Source of the DNA: Reclinomonas americana ATCC 50394 | Lineage: Eukaryota > Jakobida > Jakobea > Jakobida | DNA length: 64,000 nucleotides | Assembly: GCA_048213135.1 (NCBI GenBank) | Contig: PS015093.1 | Location: 1 to 64,000 of the forward strand | Reading direction: 5' to 3' | Shown here: in pieces, positions 10,969-23,157 of the stretch | Layout: every line of letters starts with the position of its first letter | How positions within the stretch are numbered: position 1 is the stretch's first letter | The notes under the pieces: generated by a model | What the model was told of the DNA's origin: nothing | Database searches by the model: none | Seen by the model: the letters and a program-made list of their open reading frames with translations, nothing else | Position numbers and translations under genes: made by a program

Positions 10969-11646
10969 GGCACTCTCGGGCAACGTTGGTGGAGGTGGGA
11001 ATGCGGAGGCGAGAAGGCCCATTACACTCTCTCGGAGAAACGCCCACAGCACGCTCATTGAAAGACGATGGAAGCTTGCGTGCGTCCTGCAACTTTCCAC
11101 TTTGAAAGGGTCATGGGTCACGGATGAAAGGAACAAGAGTGGAGACAGAGCAAGCTTGACCTCGCAGCGTACGTGTCTTGACAAGGGTCAAGGTTGTGCC
11201 ACAACAACAACAACTTTACTGATTCATGGCCAGACAGCAACACAGATACCCATCACCAAAGAAACTTGATATCCAAGGAGAACAGGGCGGCCATGGAGCT
11301 CGAGGTCAAGTCGTCAACAACCACGTCCGAGTTCTGGACGCCTCCCGAGTTGAGTGCAACACGTCAACCGTGAACTGCAGCTCTGTCACCGTAAGTGACA
11401 CATGAGGCCACATCAACCTGCTCATTAGTCGGCTCGCATTCGCCTTCGATGTGCGCAGCCAAATACCCGATCGCAACAAAAACACCAGTGCTGCTGATGC
11501 TTGCATGCTGCTGGTGAATGAACAGTGCTGCGTGTCTCGACGCAACGCGCGCACACCGCCACCACAACCCACAAGCGAATCTATGCCATAAACGACAGCC
11601 ACAGCCACTGAACCACATAGCAACGCCGCCGCACCGCATCCATCCA
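10969..11646. other. Intergenic stretch without a recognised gene
   Basis: Lies between the 5' end of the zinc-ribbon gene and the 3' end of the WD40 gene (both minus). Open frames exist on both strands but match nothing I recognise. Around 11204-11260 there is a CAACAACAACTTTACT...ACAGCAACACAG segment that resembles 20862-20905. Confidence 0.5.
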
Positions 11647-13538
<1,892 letters not shown>

Positions 13539-13633
13539 GGCGCCGGCTGTGGTATGGTATGGTATGGTTCCTCGTCGTTTTCATTCATCCACATTCTAAT
13601 CACTTTGTGGCTTGCTTCACACGCACGCACACA

Positions 13634-13998
13634 ATGTCAACGGTGCGGGTTCCCTCTGTGCTGTGTGTGCTTTCACTGTGTGCTGACCATCGCACACGCA
13701 GTTCTCTGTCCGTGTCGTGGCCTCACACGATTCAACGCTCGTCGTGTTCGTGGAGGGCATGTCGGCTGCGTCCACTCTCGCGGACTTGCTGCGTGAGGCC
13801 ACACACTTGCTGCGGGAGAAGAGTGGAGATGAGGGAGTGGAGATTGTGGGGGTGGAGAAGCCATCAGAGTTCAAGATCGCCAAGGTTGGCGGAATGGAGC
13901 TGGACGACCTGGGCATCAAGAGCGACACTCCGTTGGTTGTGCGAGTGGCCATGTCGCCTGCTTCTGCAGCTGGCACCGTAAACGGAGTTCCAAGGTGA
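13634..13998 (+). CDS. Small protein, possibly ubiquitin-like fold, upstream of the NACHT gene
   Basis: Exons 13634-13648 (MSTVR) and 13702-13998 give a 103-aa protein. It reads FSVRVVASHDSTLVVFVEG near the start, LADLLREATHLLREK in the middle, and FKIAKVGGMELDDLGIKSDT then PLVVRVAMS near the end, with a stop at 13996. The beta-beta-helix-beta pattern and a terminal V-x-V strand hint at a ubiquitin-like or similar small fold; I do not recognise a family. A good splice donor (AAG|GTGATT) overlaps the stop, so it could instead be an N-terminal exon spliced onward towards the STAND gene, but no phase-compatible acceptor was found. It shares a divergent promoter region with the WD40 gene. Confidence 0.55.
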
Positions 13999-14154
13999 TT
14001 CTGCGTGCGAAGCTGCTGTCTCTTGTGTGTGAGAGAGGATGCGTTTTACTCATCCAAGTGCATTCTTCATTTCCAGTGCTTCGGCATTGTCTGAGCGGTT
14101 TGTTGTCTGCCGAGGCGCTCCAGTTGATGTTGCTCACGCAACGCCTTGCACAGA

Positions 14155-17100
14155 ATGGTGCACTCGAATCGCGTTGATGTGGCGTGGGAGGCTGTGGTCG
14201 ATGCTTTGCGTTTGCGCTGTCAATGCGCTCTGGCGCAGTTCAGTCGCGATCATGCCGACTTTGATGTGCGGGCATGGACTCCCGATGTGTGGACGCCACC
14301 GTTGTGCTTGCTTCCACTGGCGATCAAAGCGTGGTACGATCGACATGCACCGCTGCATCCCGGACGAGTCAAGTTATTTGCACCGCAGCAGCAGCACCTG
14401 CGCGACTGGAAGTGTGCCTTTGATGCTGACTCCGCTTCTGACCCTCCGTGTGACGCATTCGATGTGACGGCGTTGGTGTCGATCCTGCTGTTTGGTGGCT
14501 TTGTTGAAGATGATGGTCGCAAGCTGCGGCTAATTGACGACGCTGAAGAGCGCAAGGCTGTGGAACTGGTGCGTGAGGTACGGAATGAGTTGGCTCATGG
14601 ATCGTTGGGATGGGACGAGTCCACTGTGTACGAATATCTCGGTGACACTGGTATCTTCCTCTCCCTGTTGGTGAAGCTGCGCATTCCTGTTGATGCAGTC
14701 GCCAGATTTGCGACGCGGATTCGTGAGGCTCGCCACCTCGACTTCAGCGTCAGCACCTTCGAGGAGCGACTTTATCGACTGGCTTTCCGTGAGCTCTCGT
14801 TTTACCAGCACGACGAGAGTGTGCGCAAGGACATGCAGATGTATGTACCGCTGCTGTGCTCACGTGAGCGCGATGTCTCCGCGAGAGACAAGATGACAGA
14901 CCTGTTAGCGGAAGTGGATGCTTTCCTCTCCGACAAGAACACCATGCAGCATGTGCTGGTTTTATTCGGCAACAGCGGAGCCGGCAAGACCACCACCATG
15001 TCGGTGCTGGCTGAGCGAGCATGGGGGCAGTGGCAGGCGAGAGAGAGCAGACGAGTGCCTGTGCGTGTGCCTCTTGGTTCATTGCGCAATGCCGATGAGC
15101 GACTGTTGGAGGAAGCATTGGAGCGACTGTCACCCGAGTTGGGATTCAGTGAGGCGGATGTGCGACGATTGAAGGAGGAGCCACTTCTGTTGTTGCTTGA
15201 CGGATACGATGAGTTGTACCGTGGGGTGAATCTGTTTGTCAAGAACCAGCTGGATGTTTGTCGCGATGTGAAGGTGATAATCACTTGTCGCGGTGATTAC
15301 GCCCTGACGGCACTGGGTGGTGTTGCGCAGTATCGACGGTACTTTGCACCGGTGGATGCACGTGGACAGTTGTGCATGCAGCAGCTGATGGAGCGACACA
15401 TTGCGCCGTTCAACAAGGAGCAGATCGAAAAGTACATTGAGCGACTGGTATCACGAGTGAGCGATGACGATGGTGAGGTGCGGTGGTCAACAGCCGAGGA
15501 GTACATGCGTGCGCTGATGGGTATTCGTGGGTTGGATGTGCTGGTGTCGAACCCGTTCCTGTTGGCTGTGGTGGCTCGTGTGTTGCCGGAGTTGGTGGCG
15601 AGTGGCGTGCAGCGACCAACTCGGTGTGATGTGTTTGACCGATTCATTCGACAGTGGATTGTGAGAGAGCAGGAGAGACAGACGCGTCTTGGTGCGAAGC
15701 GTGTACCGAGTGAGGACTTGTGTATCGCATTCTGTGAGGGACTGGCACGGTTGATGCATGAGAGGAATGTGGTGCGTGTGTCTGTGATAGAGAATCGAGC
15801 AGGTGATGACGGAGAGGAAGAGGAGGAGGACGACTTTGGTGGTGCGCCACTCTCCGTGCGACGAGTGGTCGAAGGACCGTTTGACAAGTTCCTCGGGCAC
15901 AAGAACCAACATGTGCGAGTTTGCTGTCCGATTGTGCGACGGTTTGGGACGACGCAGTGGGGATTCGTGCATCTGTCGTTGCTGGAGCACTGTGTGGCAC
16001 GGCATGTGTTTGCGTGGGAGACGTGGGATGAGGAGAGGAGATTGACGATGCAAGATGTGCAGCAGCATGTGTTGGCTGTGCGCCTGCTGAATGATCGACC
16101 ATCGTTGGTAGGGCAGATGGCTGAGGTGGTGCGACGATCGTCTCGATTGCAAGCGAGACTGTGGGAGGTGATTGAGTTGTCACGAGAGGTGGATAGTCAG
16201 CGAGTGGTGACTGCAGCCGCGAATGCAGCAACAGTGTTGTGTGTGGCACAAGTGTCGTTCAGTGGACGAGATCTGTCGGGTGTGCGAGTGAGAGGTGCGG
16301 ATCTGAGAGATGCGGTGATGCACAGGACGGTGTGGAGGGGAGCGGATTTGCGAGGAGTGAATGTGTGCATGGTGAATTCGATTGCGGCAGACTTCAGAGG
16401 AGCGGATGTGACGGAGGTTAAGTGGCCGAGGAAGCCGTTGATGGGTCATGGTCGCTTGGTGAATACTGTCCGCGTCACCCCCGATGGCCAGCATGTTGTG
16501 AGTGGCAGCGGCGACGGGACTGTACGAATGTGGTCGATGGCAAGTGGTTATGAGGTGCGCCGACTGCAAGGCCACACTGGTGAGGTGAATGCAGTGGCGG
16601 TTACACCCGATGGTCAGTACATTGTGAGTGGCAGTGTGGACAGCACTGTACGGGTGTGGTCGGTGGCGAGAGGTGAAGAGGCGCATCGATTACAAGGGCA
16701 CTGGGGTGCGGTGAATGCAGTGGCAGTGACACCCGATGGTCAGTACATTGTGAGTGGCAGTGTGGACAGCACTGTACGGGTGTGGTCGGTGGCAAGTGGT
16801 GAAGAGGTGCGCCGACTGAAAGGCCACACGCATGGGGTGTGGGCAGTGGCAGTGACACCCGATGGCCAGTACATTGTGAGTGGCAATGGTGACAGGACTG
16901 TACGGTTGTGGTCGGTGGCGAGTGGCGAGGAAGTGCGCGGACTGGAAGGCCACACATTGTGGGTGCGTGCTGTGGCAGTGACACCCGATGGCCAGCACAT
17001 TGTGAGTGGCAGTTATGACAGTACTGTGCGGATGTGGTCAGTGGCAAGTGGCGAGGAGGTGCACCGACTGGAAGGCCACACATTGTCGGTGACTGCAGTG

Positions 17101-17460
17101 GCAGTGACACCCGATAGCCTGCACATTGTGAGTGGCAGTGAAGACAAGACTGTGCGAGTGTGGTCGGTGGTAAGCGGAGAACATGTGCGCCTGCTTAGAG
17201 GGCACACTAGTGGTGTGCTTTCTGTCGCTGTCACTTTGGTGAATCAGCTTACTATGAGCGACAGCGATGTGGAGGCAAGCGGAGGTTCACGACGAGACTC
17301 TCGAGTACTCCTCGTTCTCGCATCTGGCGAGCTCGTCTTCACCGTCGAGCTCAACGTCCAGAATTCTGACACGGAGGATCGCGAACTCCGCAGACACCAA
17401 GGGGGCTTGCGCGAGCGGAATTCTGAGCTGATGCCCCATTTTTCTGGGGCCTTGTATTGA
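14155..17460 (+). CDS. HEPN-like / NACHT / pentapeptide / WD40 STAND receptor-like protein
   Basis: A single uninterrupted frame of 1101 aa from ATG 14155, in a window where other genes are intron-rich. The N-terminal region (to about residue 200) contains FDVTALVSILLFGG and VREVRNELAHG, resembling the DZIP3-type HEPN-like domain found on animal NLR-like proteins. A NACHT ATPase follows: Walker A GNSGAGKTT near residue 272, Walker B LLLLLDGYDEL near 344, and VIITCRGDY. About residues 700-758 are pentapeptide repeats (FSGRDLSGVRVRGADLRDA). Residues about 762-1050 form a seven-bladed WD40 propeller of 42-aa blades (AVTPDGQYIVSG...TVRVWSVASG), the seventh degenerate. The architecture is that of STAND sensors: the propeller binds ligand, NACHT oligomerises and the N-terminus signals. 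The ligand is unknown. Confidence 0.9.
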   Translation: MVHSNRVDVAWEAVVDALRLRCQCALAQFSRDHADFDVRAWTPDVWTPPLCLLPLAIKAWYDRHAPLHPGRVKLFAPQQQHLRDWKCAFDADSASDPPCDAFDVTALVSILLFGGFVEDDGRKLRLIDDAEERKAVELVREVRNELAHGSLGWDESTVYEYLGDTGIFLSLLVKLRIPVDAVARFATRIREARHLDFSVSTFEERLYRLAFRELSFYQHDESVRKDMQMYVPLLCSRERDVSARDKMTDLLAEVDAFLSDKNTMQHVLVLFGNSGAGKTTTMSVLAERAWGQWQARESRRVPVRVPLGSLRNADERLLEEALERLSPELGFSEADVRRLKEEPLLLLLDGYDELYRGVNLFVKNQLDVCRDVKVIITCRGDYALTALGGVAQYRRYFAPVDARGQLCMQQLMERHIAPFNKEQIEKYIERLVSRVSDDDGEVRWSTAEEYMRALMGIRGLDVLVSNPFLLAVVARVLPELVASGVQRPTRCDVFDRFIRQWIVREQERQTRLGAKRVPSEDLCIAFCEGLARLMHERNVVRVSVIENRAGDDGEEEEEDDFGGAPLSVRRVVEGPFDKFLGHKNQHVRVCCPIVRRFGTTQWGFVHLSLLEHCVARHVFAWETWDEERRLTMQDVQQHVLAVRLLNDRPSLVGQMAEVVRRSSRLQARLWEVIELSREVDSQRVVTAAANAATVLCVAQVSFSGRDLSGVRVRGADLRDAVMHRTVWRGADLRGVNVCMVNSIAADFRGADVTEVKWPRKPLMGHGRLVNTVRVTPDGQHVVSGSGDGTVRMWSMASGYEVRRLQGHTGEVNAVAVTPDGQYIVSGSVDSTVRVWSVARGEEAHRLQGHWGAVNAVAVTPDGQYIVSGSVDSTVRVWSVASGEEVRRLKGHTHGVWAVAVTPDGQYIVSGNGDRTVRLWSVASGEEVRGLEGHTLWVRAVAVTPDGQHIVSGSYDSTVRMWSVASGEEVHRLEGHTLSVTAVAVTPDSLHIVSGSEDKTVRVWSVVSGEHVRLLRGHTSGVLSVAVTLVNQLTMSDSDVEASGGSRRDSRVLLVLASGELVFTVELNVQNSDTEDRELRRHQGGLRERNSELMPHFSGALY
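16440..17220 (+). repeat. 126-bp coding tandem repeats (WD40 blades)
   Basis: Six full 126-bp units plus a degenerate seventh. Units 2 and 3 share long identical DNA runs (CAGTACATTGTGAGTGGCAG continuing through TGTGGACAGCACTGTACGGG). Synonymous sites are conserved too, so the blades look recently amplified or homogenised by gene conversion. Confidence 0.9.
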
Positions 17461-17731
17461 TCGCTGTCTCACGACGTCCATGAGATCATCGCTTGGTTGT
17501 AATAAATTCATGATCATGCATCGGGAACAAATCGAGTGCAAGCCAGTGGCAGACCACCGACAATCTCTCTTCACCTGCAGTTGTTTTAGTTTCACACGCA
17601 CAGTCACAGTGGCGGTGCGTGCATCTCACCACGGAAACGGCAACGACGCCGCACATTTTGGTCATGATTCGTAACGGTCAATTTCCTCAACCTTGTGGCG
17701 AGCAAAGACAACAAACGAGAAATACAAAAGA
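17461..17731. other. Intergenic, no gene seen
   Basis: Lies between the STAND stop and the GT2 start. It contains AATAAATTC near 17501, a possible polyadenylation signal for the STAND gene. No coding signal is recognised. Confidence 0.5.
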
Positions 17732-20704
17732 ATGACAGCGCACCAACAACGCCAGTGGTTCGACGAGACCACCTGGTCGTCGTCATCAGAGGACGACGAC
17801 GACGACGACTTCAACCATGAGCGACCAGCACGCAACAACAACAACAACAGCAGTGGCGCAATGATTCGCATGGACGTGGTGGTTCCCTCGTATCGTGTGC
17901 GCCTCGATCGCCTGCGCGACATTCTGCGCATTCGTAATGGACGCGTGGATGTGCCGTTGGACGATGAGGATCGGCGGGAGCGCGGCGGCGGAGTCGACAC
18001 CATGATGGATGTCAACTTTTACTTGGTGATTGATAATCCGCACATTCCGTTGCCGGCGGAGATCAAGAGCTGGGGGAAGTTGCAGGGTGCGTGGAGAGGG
18101 CAAGGGGAGAGGGGAGGGAGGGAAGGGGAGAGGGGAGAGAGGAGAAGAGAGAGAGAGAGAGTGACTGCACTCGCGCAGAGGCAGTTGTTGGGAGCAATCA
18201 AGAGAGTGGGTGAGAGAGGGAGTTGATCGCAGCGTTGCACGAGCCTTGCAGCACCTTAGTGCGTGTCGTGGCAAGCGAGAAAGGAGAGCAAGAGATCCTC
18301 ATCTGAATTTGAGAGTACGAGAAGGCCCTTGCGCTTTTGCCTGAGCATCAGAGAAAGACAATGGTGGTCGAGGCTGTGGCTTGACGTTGGGAGGGAGGGA
18401 GAGGGGGCTGAGAGGGAGTATCGCAGGTTGGCGCGAGAATCTCTGCGAATTGCGCTGTCCTTGTGACGGATCATCACCTCCTCGACGCTGTCTTTTGTTT
18501 TCCATCATGTCCGGTTTCCGTCTTCTCTCCTCCTCAGTGCTCATGTGGTGAGCCTAGAGGCCACAGTATGTATCTCGTGCTCTTCCTTCTCCTCTCAGGT
18601 GTCCCGTCGTAAACCGTGCGCGTTCTTGATCCCGCCTATCTCTCCACTGTAAAGCATAGACAGCTCTGTCTCTCTTTCGATCCGTCATCCGCCTTCTCTC
18701 TCCTCAGTGTCCATGTTACGACTCGCGTTATGGAGGCTACAGTGCACTCTTCGCCTTTGCAAGTTAAACTTGCATTTTGAGAGTATCTGGCTGGTCCCGT
18801 CGTCCACCCTTTTTGTGTTTCCATATCGACCATGAAGACAGCCTCATCTTGGTGGCCTTGGCTTCTCGTGTTCTTGCTCTGAGGCAGTCTGATCCGCCGT
18901 GATCTGCTATCCTTGTCGTAGCCGATCTCAGAAGTGCTTCTTCCTTTCCTTCTCACGCTCCTCGTTTATGCAGATCTGTGCTTCTCTTTCTCTCTTCTTG
19001 TTGCCATTCTCTTTGCACTCTCAGTTGCAAGAAGAGAGCACCCTCGTTCTCCTCTCTTACACATGCTTGCCCCGCTTCTTTCCACTCTTGTTGCGTCAGA
19101 TCTGTCCTCTCTCGCAGAATGGATGCATTCTTCTTCTCTCGCCATCCCTGCATGCCCAGTTTCCATTCTTTTCTCTGTGACCTTGTTGCATGAGCCACTC
19201 TGATAGGGGCCTCCGTGCTCTAGCGCGTGCGAACTTCATTCATGTTGACATGAGCACGGGTGTGTTACTGCGAGTTGATGGTCTCTCTCTCTCTCTCTCA
19301 CACTCATTCTCTGACGCCTTCTCTTGCCCACTCTTCCTACTCATCGCCCTTCTTCACCTTCGTCCCTTCCCCCTTCCCTGTCCCCTCACTTTCCCTTTCC
19401 CTTCCCCCCCCTCAGGCGGCAACCGCCTCCACATCCTCGTCAACGAGCGCAACCTCGGCGCCTCTGGCAGCCGCACCCGCGGCATGCAAGCCGGCAGCGG
19501 CGACTGGATCGTGTTCCTCGACGACGACGTGATTCCCGACGAGGACCTCCTGGAGCGCTACGCTGCCTACTTTCGCGGCGCCGAGGCCGAGATGGGCCGC
19601 CGCCCCAACAAGCCATTCCCGGGCTTTGTCGGCCTCGCCGCCTTCCCCACCCCCAAGACGTCGCTCACGCGCGGCTTTGTGGCCAGCGACATTTCCGCTT
19701 GCTGGGCCTGGTCACTGAAGGGCCCGTACTGCCCGTGGGGCGTGACGGCCAACATTGCGGTGCGCCGCGCCGTCGTCGAGGGCACCTGCTTCCCCAAGGA
19801 CGATCCGCGCCACGGCAACGTGCTGGAATTCTCCCCGCTCTTCCCCAACACTGGTGGGTGATGAATGAGGAGAAAGTAGCGATGATTATGCCGGCGCTGA
19901 CGATCTTCTTTTTTCGTGATGCAGGTGGTGGCGAGGATGTCGAATTCTGCCTGCAGCTGGTGCAGCGCTGCGATGGTCGCCGCTTCCGCTCGGCGCCCGA
20001 GGCTCGCATCAGTCACCCATACTGGGGTGCCACTTCGTGTGACGATGGCAATGCCGCCGTCAACGGTGCCGCCTGTCGCCGCGAGTGCTATCGCCACTTT
20101 TTCGGCTGGGCCTTTGGCGACGGCTGCCTCAACATTGCGCACCCGCACCTCACCTTCCGCGTGCTGCCGTCGGCGGTCGAGCTCATCTCGTTCCTCGTGG
20201 CCGCCTTTGCCTTGAGCTTTGTGTTTGGTGGTGGTGCGTTACTTCGCCAAGAGTTTTCCGTGCAAGAAAAGTTGACCAACACAATGTTGTGTGCCACACA
20301 GGCCTGGCCTTCTCCGTCGCCTCCCTCCTGCTGTCGGCCGCGGGCATCCTGTTTGCCGACTTTTGCTGGGAAGCGTCACGCGTGGCCGTGCAGAAGAACA
20401 TCTGGAATCCGAAAGTGTGGGCCGAGAGCTACATTTGCCGCTTCCTCACCGACTTTGGCCGCATGTACGCGCTGATTTGGTGAGTGGTTGCGAGGGAGAA
20501 GAGGAGAGGTGTGTGGAAAAAGGAGGCTCACTCCACGTGTGGCACAACAGGCGCAGCCACTGGAAGTACATTTGCACGCGTTTCGACTTTTTGCTGGATC
20601 GCAAGGCCGTGGCCGCGCAAAAGGAGCGCGAGGCGAAGAAATTCCTGTCGTTTGCGACAATGACCGCCATCTCTACGGCCGCCATGTACTCTCTGCTGGC
20701 CTGA
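17732..20704 (+). CDS. Membrane-associated family 2 glycosyltransferase
   Basis: Exons 17732-18086, 19416-about 19854, 19925-about 20224, about 20302-20472 and about 20551-20704. The start ATG gives MTAHQQ, then an acidic/Asn-rich leader, then MDVVVPSYRV, the GT-A fold entry. Next come LHILVNERNLGASGSRTRG, DWIVFLDDDVIPDEDLLERY (the DXD-type metal/nucleotide site), WGVTANIAVRRAVV and GGEDVEFCLQL (the acidic acceptor-side motif). The C-terminal third has two hydrophobic segments around VELISFLVAAFALSFVFG and VASLLLSAAGILFAD and ends MYSLLA. It probably transfers a sugar to glycan or lipid at the ER/Golgi; donor and acceptor cannot be read from the sequence. The first intron (about 1.33 kb) is unusually long. 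Confidence 0.82.
18087..19415 (+). other. Long first intron of the GT2 gene
   Basis: About 1.3 kb of pyrimidine-rich sequence from GTGCGT to CCCCCTCAG. It holds imperfect repeats: TCTCCTCAGTGYYCATGT... with a GAGGCYACAGT block near 18530-18570 and again near 18700-18745, each with a nearby GTCCCGTCGT. No exon was recognised inside it. Confidence 0.6.
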
Positions 20705-21624
20705 AGTGGTTCCAGCATGGAGAGTGGGAGGGGAGGAGGAGGAGAGAAAATCTTGTGCGAAACACACTGCGTGTTATGGTGAAATGTTTTTTTATATCGC
20801 ATCGTTGAATGAACGAGCAGAGGTCTGCGCTGGGGAAACAAGTTCTCTTTACAACAACAACGACAACAACAACAACTTTACTAATCCAAACAGCAACACA
20901 GCTGCATGATGATCACCATCTTGAGTGAGCACCAGAAACTCAGACAACCCGGCAAAACCGAGAAAAAATCGAGATGTGTTCAGCCGCACCACCAACGTAC
21001 GACACCACCACTGTTTGCTTTTGCTTTGCCTGCTTCACGGATCCGGACCCGGCTTTGCTTTGNNNNNNNNNNNNNNNNNNNNNNNNNNNNNNNNNNNNNN
21101 NNNNNNNNNNNNNNNNNNNNNNNNNNNNNNNNNNNNNNNNNNNNNNNNNNNNNNNNNNNNNNNNNNNNNNNNNNNNNNNNNNNNNNNNNNNNNNNNNNNN
21201 NNNNNNNNNNNNNNNNNNNNNNNNNNNNNNNNNNNNNNNNNNNNNNNNNNNNNNNNNNNNNNNNNNNNNNNNNNNNNNNNNNNNNNNNNNNNNNNNNNNN
21301 NNNNNNNNNNNNNNNNNNNNNNNNNNNNNNNNNNNNNNNNNNNNNNNNNNNNNNNNNNNNNNNNNNNNNNNNNNNNNNNNNNNNNNNNNNNNNNNNNNNN
21401 NNNNNNNNNNNNNNNNNNNNNNNNNNNNNNNNNNNNNNNNNNNNNNNNNNNNNNNNNNNNNNNNNNNNNNNNNNNNNNNNNNNNNNNNNNNNNNNNNNNN
21501 NNNNNNNNNNNNNNNNNNNNNNNNNNNNNNNNNNNNNNNNNNNNNNNNNNNNNNNNNNNNNNNNNNNNNNNNNNNNNNNNNNNNNNNNNNNNNNNNNNNN
21601 NNNNNNNNNNNNCGTCCGACGAGC

Positions 21625-21675
<51 letters not shown>

Positions 21676-22054
21676 AACCTGCTCGCTGCTGCCTCATGAT
21701 CAAGATCGGTGTCTCTGTGTGGATGTTTTGGATACGATTGAACTTGGTCATCAAGACAGCTGTTGCTTGTTTGCTGGTGAATGTCTTCGTTGTTAGAAAA
21801 ATCGGTGCATATACCGGTTCCGGTATTTCATGCAAATTGTGCAAATATCTCACGACGTCGACTGCACCGTCAAAGGCACTGACAAAACGCAACCCACTGT
21901 AATAACCTACTCAACCACAAGCTACAGCAAAGGAAAAAGCAACATCGCCAGTTGCAAGACAACTCCAATCGGGACAAACGTCGAGAGTCGCTAATATGAC
22001 GTAAGTGCCACGTGGCATTCCTCTTCTTGCCTCTTGCGTGCGAGCGACGACCAC
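20705..22054. other. Intergenic stretch with gap and (CA)n
   Basis: Contains a CAACAACGACAACAACAACAA segment near 20860, a 550-N gap (21063-21612), a (CA)n microsatellite (21627-21671) and a unique stretch to 22054. Open frames at 21700-21900 on both strands match nothing I recognise. An unseen gene could lie within the gap. Confidence 0.5.
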
Positions 22055-22363
22055 ATGAGAGCACTCTCTTGCACACACTTTCTCCTCCTCACGCTGCTCA
22101 CTCTCCTCGCATGTGCGTCATTGAGTGTGGCCCTTCGCGGAGTGTACAAGCCGTGTCGACGCCACGGCACTCAAGTGCAGTGTTACAAGGTAAGAAGAGA
22201 AGAGTGAGAGAGTGAGTGTGTAAGAGAGACTTGAGACTTACTCTCTCTGTGTTTGTGTGTGGCCAGACTCATCCTCAGGCGATTCCCGGAGACTGTGACT
22301 CGACTGATCGCAAGCCTGATCCGAAGCTGCCTGATCCGCGAGGTGTGCGTGAGAGAGAGAGAG

Positions 22364-22409
<46 letters not shown>

Positions 22410-22870
22410 CGAGAGAGAGTGTGAGTGAGTGAGAGAGTGTGAGTGAGTGAGTGAGTGAGTGAGTGAGTGAGTGAGTGTGTGTGTGTGTGTGTTGNNNNNN
22501 NNNNNNNNNNNNNNNNNNNNNNNNNNNNNNNNNNNNNNNNNNNNNNNNNNNNNNNNNNNNNNNNNNNNNNNNNNNNNNNNNNNNNNNNNNNNNNNNNNNN
22601 NNNNNNNNNNNNNNNNNNNNNNNNNNNNNNNNNNNNNNNNNNNNNNNNNNNNNNNNNNNNNNNNNNNNNNNNNNNNNNNNNNNNNNNNNNNNNNNNNNNN
22701 NNNNNNNNNNNNNNNNNNNNNNNNNNNNNNNNNNNNNNNNNNNNNNNNNNNNNNNNNNNNNNNNNNNNNNNNNNNNNNNNNNNNNNNNNNNNNNNNNNNN
22801 NNNNNNNNNNNNNNNNNNNNNNNNNNNNNNNNNNNNNNNNNNTTCGTTGTTGTCTCTTCGTCTCTTCTCT

Positions 22871-22922
<52 letters not shown>

Positions 22923-23113
22923 CCCCTTCCCGCTTTTCCTCACCCCTTCCCCCTTCCCCCTCCACAGCCTGCGAACCCGGCACCTGCACCGCCGAAATCG
23001 ACGTCTGCCGTCGCATGTGCAAGATGCAGACCGACTGGGACCTGCAGGAGGTGTGCATGCTGCACTGCAACGACGTGTCATCCGACTGTTTCAACTCGTG
23101 CGGGTATTATTGA
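22055..23113 (+). CDS. Small secreted cysteine-rich protein
   Basis: Exons 22055-22189, 22267-22342 and 22968-23113 join in frame to a protein of about 118 aa. It starts MRALSCTHFLLLTLLTLLAC, a clear signal peptide, followed by a basic mature start with CRRHGTQVQCYK, a Pro/Asp-rich linker and a C-terminal module. That module carries two similar cysteine sets, C-x4-C-x6-C-x3-C and C-x3-C-x6-C-x3-C, ending CFNSCGYY. The spacing suggests a helical hairpin closed by disulfides. I recognise no family. The second intron holds GT/GA microsatellites, a 348-N gap and a C-rich tract before the acceptor. The stop is 44 bp from the stop of the convergent esterase gene. Confidence 0.75.
22343..22967. repeat. 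Microsatellite intron with 348-N gap
   Basis: GA, GT and GTGA repeats run to 22494, N at 22495-22842, then (CT)n and a CCCTTCCC tract up to the acceptor at 22967. Confidence 0.9.
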
Positions 23114-23157
23114 ACGATGCACACATTCTTTTCTTTCCTACTCCCACTCTTTCGCGA

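Noticed and set aside
11194-11262. A shared mobile element between 11.2 kb and 20.87 kb based on CAACAACAACTTTACT
   Set aside because: Similarity is limited to about 40 partly simple bases, with no ends or duplications. Recorded only as a weak resemblance.
14146-14155. STAND gene starting at the TTG at 14146
   Set aside because: A nuclear eukaryotic gene should use ATG. The first in-frame ATG is 14155.
16440-17220. CRISPR-like direct repeats at regular spacing
   Set aside because: The 126-bp period equals 42 codons and encodes WD40 blades. The organism is eukaryotic and the spacers are coding.
15297-17234. Antisense open frames with His/Thr/Cys-rich repeats (e.g. 15487-16152, 16601-17110)
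   Set aside because: They are exact shadows of the NACHT/WD40 coding repeats on the opposite strand.
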